From contig CAKPGD010000061.1 of the NCBI GenBank assembly GCA_934154515.1, positions 1 through 6,854 of the forward strand: DNA of 6,854 nt. The letters run 5' to 3'. A program made the translations under genes and the position numbers. Origin of the DNA: an uncultured Clostridia bacterium (GTDB lineage Bacteria; Bacillota; Clostridia; TANB77; CAG-508). Shown in pieces: positions 5,489-6,854 of the stretch. The notes below the pieces were generated by a model that was given only the letters and a program-made list of their open reading frames with translations, had not been told where the DNA came from and searched no databases. Within the stretch, counting starts at the first letter, position 1. The number at the start of each line of letters is the position of its first letter.

Positions 5489-5517
5489 TAACTTCTAATT
5501 CCAACTTCTCACCTCCA
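5484..5517 (-). other. Orphan strong Shine-Dalgarno with a six-codon ORF, possible yaaA relic
   Basis: Just after the dnaN stop the minus strand has TGGAGGTGAG (5508-5517), a near-perfect SD. GGAGG is 7 nt before a TTG codon (5502-5504) that opens a frame of only six codons (L/M-E-L-E-V-I) ending in TAA at 5484-5486. No gene follows for more than 90 bp. In many Firmicutes the S4-domain gene yaaA starts exactly here after dnaN, so this may be what remains of it, or it may be a leader peptide ahead of recF. Confidence 0.4.
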
Positions 5518-5520
5518 CTT

Positions 5521-6636
5521 TTAGTCTTTAAGTCTTATTGGTAATATCATGTATCTGTAATCTCCCTCATCTACTGGTCTTATAATACATGGTGATATGC
5601 TTGTACCAAAATCTACAAATATTTCTTCATCATCTATTGCACGAAGTGCATCTAAGAAATATTTAGGATTAAATCCAGCTTCTAGATTTTGACCTTCTGT
5701 TGATGTATATATTTCTTCTTTTGCATCTCCTGTTTGGTTTGTACAAGAAATAGTAACTTTTCCTATATCTATTGATACTTTTACTGGATATTTCTTTTCT
5801 TTTTCTATACTTGATGATGATATTAAACTAATTCTTTCAAAACAGTTTTGTAATGAATTTCTATTTACTCTTATTCTTGTTTCCCAATTTTCTGGAATTA
5901 CACTTGAATAATTTAAAAACTCTCCGTCTAATAATCTTGTAACTAATTTACAATTTTCCATTTCAAATAGTGCTTGATTTTTTGCTATTCCTATTTTTAT
6001 AGTATCAAATGAATCTAATATTATTTTATTTACTTCATTTAATGTTCTACCTGGAATAACTGCTGCAAAGTCGTTGCTACTATTTTGTAAGAATTTACTT
6101 TTCCAAGCAAGTCTAAATCCATCTATTGCTACTACATTTAGTTTATTATTTTTTATTTCAAATAAACATCCTGTAAATATTGGTCTATTTTCTTCATTAC
6201 TTACTGCAAATATTGTTTTTCTTATCATATCTTTTAATGAATTTTGTTCTATTTCTATAGAATTTTCTACATTTATTTGTGGTAATTCTGGAAATTCATC
6301 TGGATTCATAGTTGCTAATTTATATAAAGAACCTTCACATTCAATTACTAATAAATTTTGTTCATTTAATGAAATTTTTATATCTGTATCTGGTAATTTT
6401 CTTATAATTTCACTAAACATTATTGCATTTACTACTGTTGCTCCTTGTTCTTTTACATCTGCATCTATTATATATTCTATACCTATTTCTAAATCATAGG
6501 TTGTTAATTTTACTTCTTTGTCATTTGTTTGAATTAATATACCTTCTAATATAGGCATTGTTGTTTTAGAAGCTACCGCTTTTGTTACGGAATTAATAGC
6601 TTTAAGTATTTTTTCTTTTTCACAAACGATTTTCAT
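5521..6636 (-). CDS. dnaN: DNA polymerase III beta subunit (sliding clamp)
   Basis: A 371-residue ring-forming clamp subunit that tethers the replicative polymerase to DNA and serves as a platform for repair and regulatory partners. It has three similar clamp domains of about 120 residues. Recognisable positions are the start MKIVCEKEKILKAIN, TMPILEGILI (26-35), NRPIFTGCLFEI (150-161), DGFRLAW (172-178), LLDGEFLNYSSVIP (235-248), and the C-terminal YRYMILPIRL, which forms part of the partner-binding pocket. The length is normal. The SD AAAGGAG (6648-6654) lies 11 nt before the ATG, slightly long, and an out-of-frame ATG intervenes at 6641-6643. It is the first gene left of oriC and is probably transcribed together with dnaA (outside the window) or from the origin spacer. 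Confidence 0.98.
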   Translation of the reverse strand: MKIVCEKEKILKAINSVTKAVASKTTMPILEGILIQTNDKEVKLTTYDLEIGIEYIIDADVKEQGATVVNAIMFSEIIRKLPDTDIKISLNEQNLLVIECEGSLYKLATMNPDEFPELPQINVENSIEIEQNSLKDMIRKTIFAVSNEENRPIFTGCLFEIKNNKLNVVAIDGFRLAWKSKFLQNSSNDFAAVIPGRTLNEVNKIILDSFDTIKIGIAKNQALFEMENCKLVTRLLDGEFLNYSSVIPENWETRIRVNRNSLQNCFERISLISSSSIEKEKKYPVKVSIDIGKVTISCTNQTGDAKEEIYTSTEGQNLEAGFNPKYFLDALRAIDDEEIFVDFGTSISPCIIRPVDEGDYRYMILPIRLKD

Positions 6637-6672
6637 TTTTCATCCGACTCCTTTATAAATATTAAATAATTT

Positions 6673-6690
6673 TAGTAGTAGTAGTAATAG
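6673..6690 (+). other. DnaA-trio element (six trios)
   Basis: TAGTAGTAGTAGTAATAG on the plus strand reads, 3' to 5' away from the boxes, as GAT-AAT-GAT-GAT-GAT-GAT. This is the repeating trinucleotide that lets DnaA form a filament on one strand and open the duplex. It lies 4 bp from the tandem DnaA boxes at 6695-6712, with AT-rich DNA on its other side. The short spacer to the boxes is ATAT rather than GC-rich. Confidence 0.82.
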
Positions 6691-6694
6691 ATAT

Positions 6695-6712
6695 TGTGGA
6701 TTGTGTGGATAA
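6695..6712 (-). promoter_or_regulatory. Two abutting DnaA boxes next to the trio
   Basis: TGTGGATAA (6704-6712) is the exact complement of the consensus TTATCCACA. TGTGGATTG (6695-6703), with two mismatches, abuts it in the same orientation. Such a tandem pair next to the trio is the loading site expected for the DnaA filament. Confidence 0.82.
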
Positions 6713-6746
6713 GTATGTTAATACTTTATTTCCCCAGGCTTTTTCA

Positions 6747-6767
6747 TGTTGATAAGTTAGTGGATAA
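6747..6767 (-). promoter_or_regulatory. Two further DnaA boxes
   Basis: TGTTGATAA (6747-6755) and AGTGGATAA (6759-6767) each differ from the consensus complement TGTGGATAA by one base. They have the same orientation as the boxes at 6695-6712, with starts 12 bp apart. Confidence 0.7.
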
Positions 6768-6770
6768 TTT

Positions 6771-6822
6771 GTTAAGTTATTAACACTTAAAAATTAAAAA
6801 TGTGAATAAGTTAATTATTAAC
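6771..6822. repeat. Pair of GTTAA-TTAAC dyads in oriC
   Basis: GTTAA-N4-TTAAC (6771-6784) and GTTAA-N3-TTAAC (6810-6822). Each contains TTATTAACA (6777-6785 and 6815-6823), a 7/9 match to a plus-strand DnaA box. They could be weak DnaA sites facing the minus-strand boxes, or sites for another origin-binding protein. Confidence 0.35.
6801..6809 (-). promoter_or_regulatory. DnaA box
   Basis: TGTGAATAA, one mismatch from the consensus complement, in the same orientation as the other origin boxes. It is flanked by two GTTAA/TTAAC dyads at 6771-6784 and 6810-6822. Confidence 0.65.
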
Positions 6823-6854
6823 ATGTTATATACACAAAATTCACACTACTATGT

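Larger units (their letters stand above)
6653..6854. other. Origin of replication (oriC), dnaA-dnaN spacer
   Basis: A roughly 200 bp gene-free region with a DnaA-box cluster, a DnaA-trio run and AT-rich DNA. All the better boxes read TTATCCACA-like on the minus strand and lie on the far side of the trio from dnaN. The AT-rich stretch 6653-6672 between the trio and dnaN is the likely first unwound site and includes part of the dnaN leader. This matches the basal unwinding arrangement described for Bacillus subtilis. dnaA should begin beyond the right edge, and its coding end is not recognisable here. Confidence 0.88.

Noticed and set aside
6074..6499. 141-codon plus-strand open frame inside dnaN
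   Set aside because: Antisense to conserved clamp domains; Ser, Ile and Phe-rich and without protein-family features.
6810..6854. Possible 3' end of dnaA at the right edge
   Set aside because: All three minus-strand frames hit stops within the last 45 bases and no DnaA C-terminal residues can be read.
1..6854. tRNA, rRNA, CRISPR arrays, insertion sequences
   Set aside because: No clover-leaf sequences, rRNA segments, regularly spaced repeats, transposase frames or terminal inverted repeats were seen.

Overview
The window is the origin-proximal replication gene cluster of a very AT-rich, low-GC Gram-positive bacterium. It is most likely a member of the Clostridia, and possibly an uncultivated gut lineage. 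The evidence is the gene set (dnaN, recF, gyrB), Shine-Dalgarno (SD) sequences of AGGAGG type, TTATCCACA-type DnaA boxes, a Bacillus-type DnaA-trio origin element and candidate Spo0A boxes. I cannot name the genus from sequence alone. All convincing genes lie on the minus strand and are read leftward, away from an origin at the right edge.

Right edge (about 6653-6854): oriC. It holds at least five DnaA boxes in one orientation, a run of six DnaA-trios and an AT-rich unwinding stretch next to the dnaN start. The order is boxes, trio, AT-rich DNA, dnaN, as in the dnaA-dnaN spacer of Bacillus subtilis. dnaA itself would be expected just beyond the right edge. Leftward follow dnaN (sliding clamp), recF (gap repair and fork restart) and gyrB (gyrase ATPase subunit). 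yaaA (S4 domain), remB and gyrA, which commonly sit among or after these genes, are absent. The two spacers left behind (recF-dnaN and gyrB-recF) each carry an inverted pair of DnaA boxes with exactly 14 bp between the boxes, directly downstream of a possible -10 element. This suggests that DnaA may control both promoters.

Middle (1124-2284): gyrB ends in an AT-rich intrinsic terminator. It is followed by a stand-alone 129-residue protein of unknown function. Next comes a roughly 650 bp stretch with no confident gene. One part (1311-1739) has a strong G-over-C excess on the plus strand, opposite to the surrounding genes. It also has two near-palindromes with the same core and two tiny hydrophobic ORFs on the plus strand. 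The other part (1141-1290) is almost pure A/T.

Left (1-1123): a cytoplasmic M14-family zinc peptidase of the gamma-D-glutamyl-diaminopimelate endopeptidase type, with its own terminator. Beyond it is a promoter pointing off the left edge, with two candidate Spo0A boxes upstream, a leader dyad, and an SD followed by a GTG start whose gene leaves the window after nine codons.

Functionally, dnaN, recF and gyrB work together at replication forks and sit beside the origin. The peptidase and the left-edge gene look like separate transcription units and may relate to cell-wall turnover or sporulation, which is inference.
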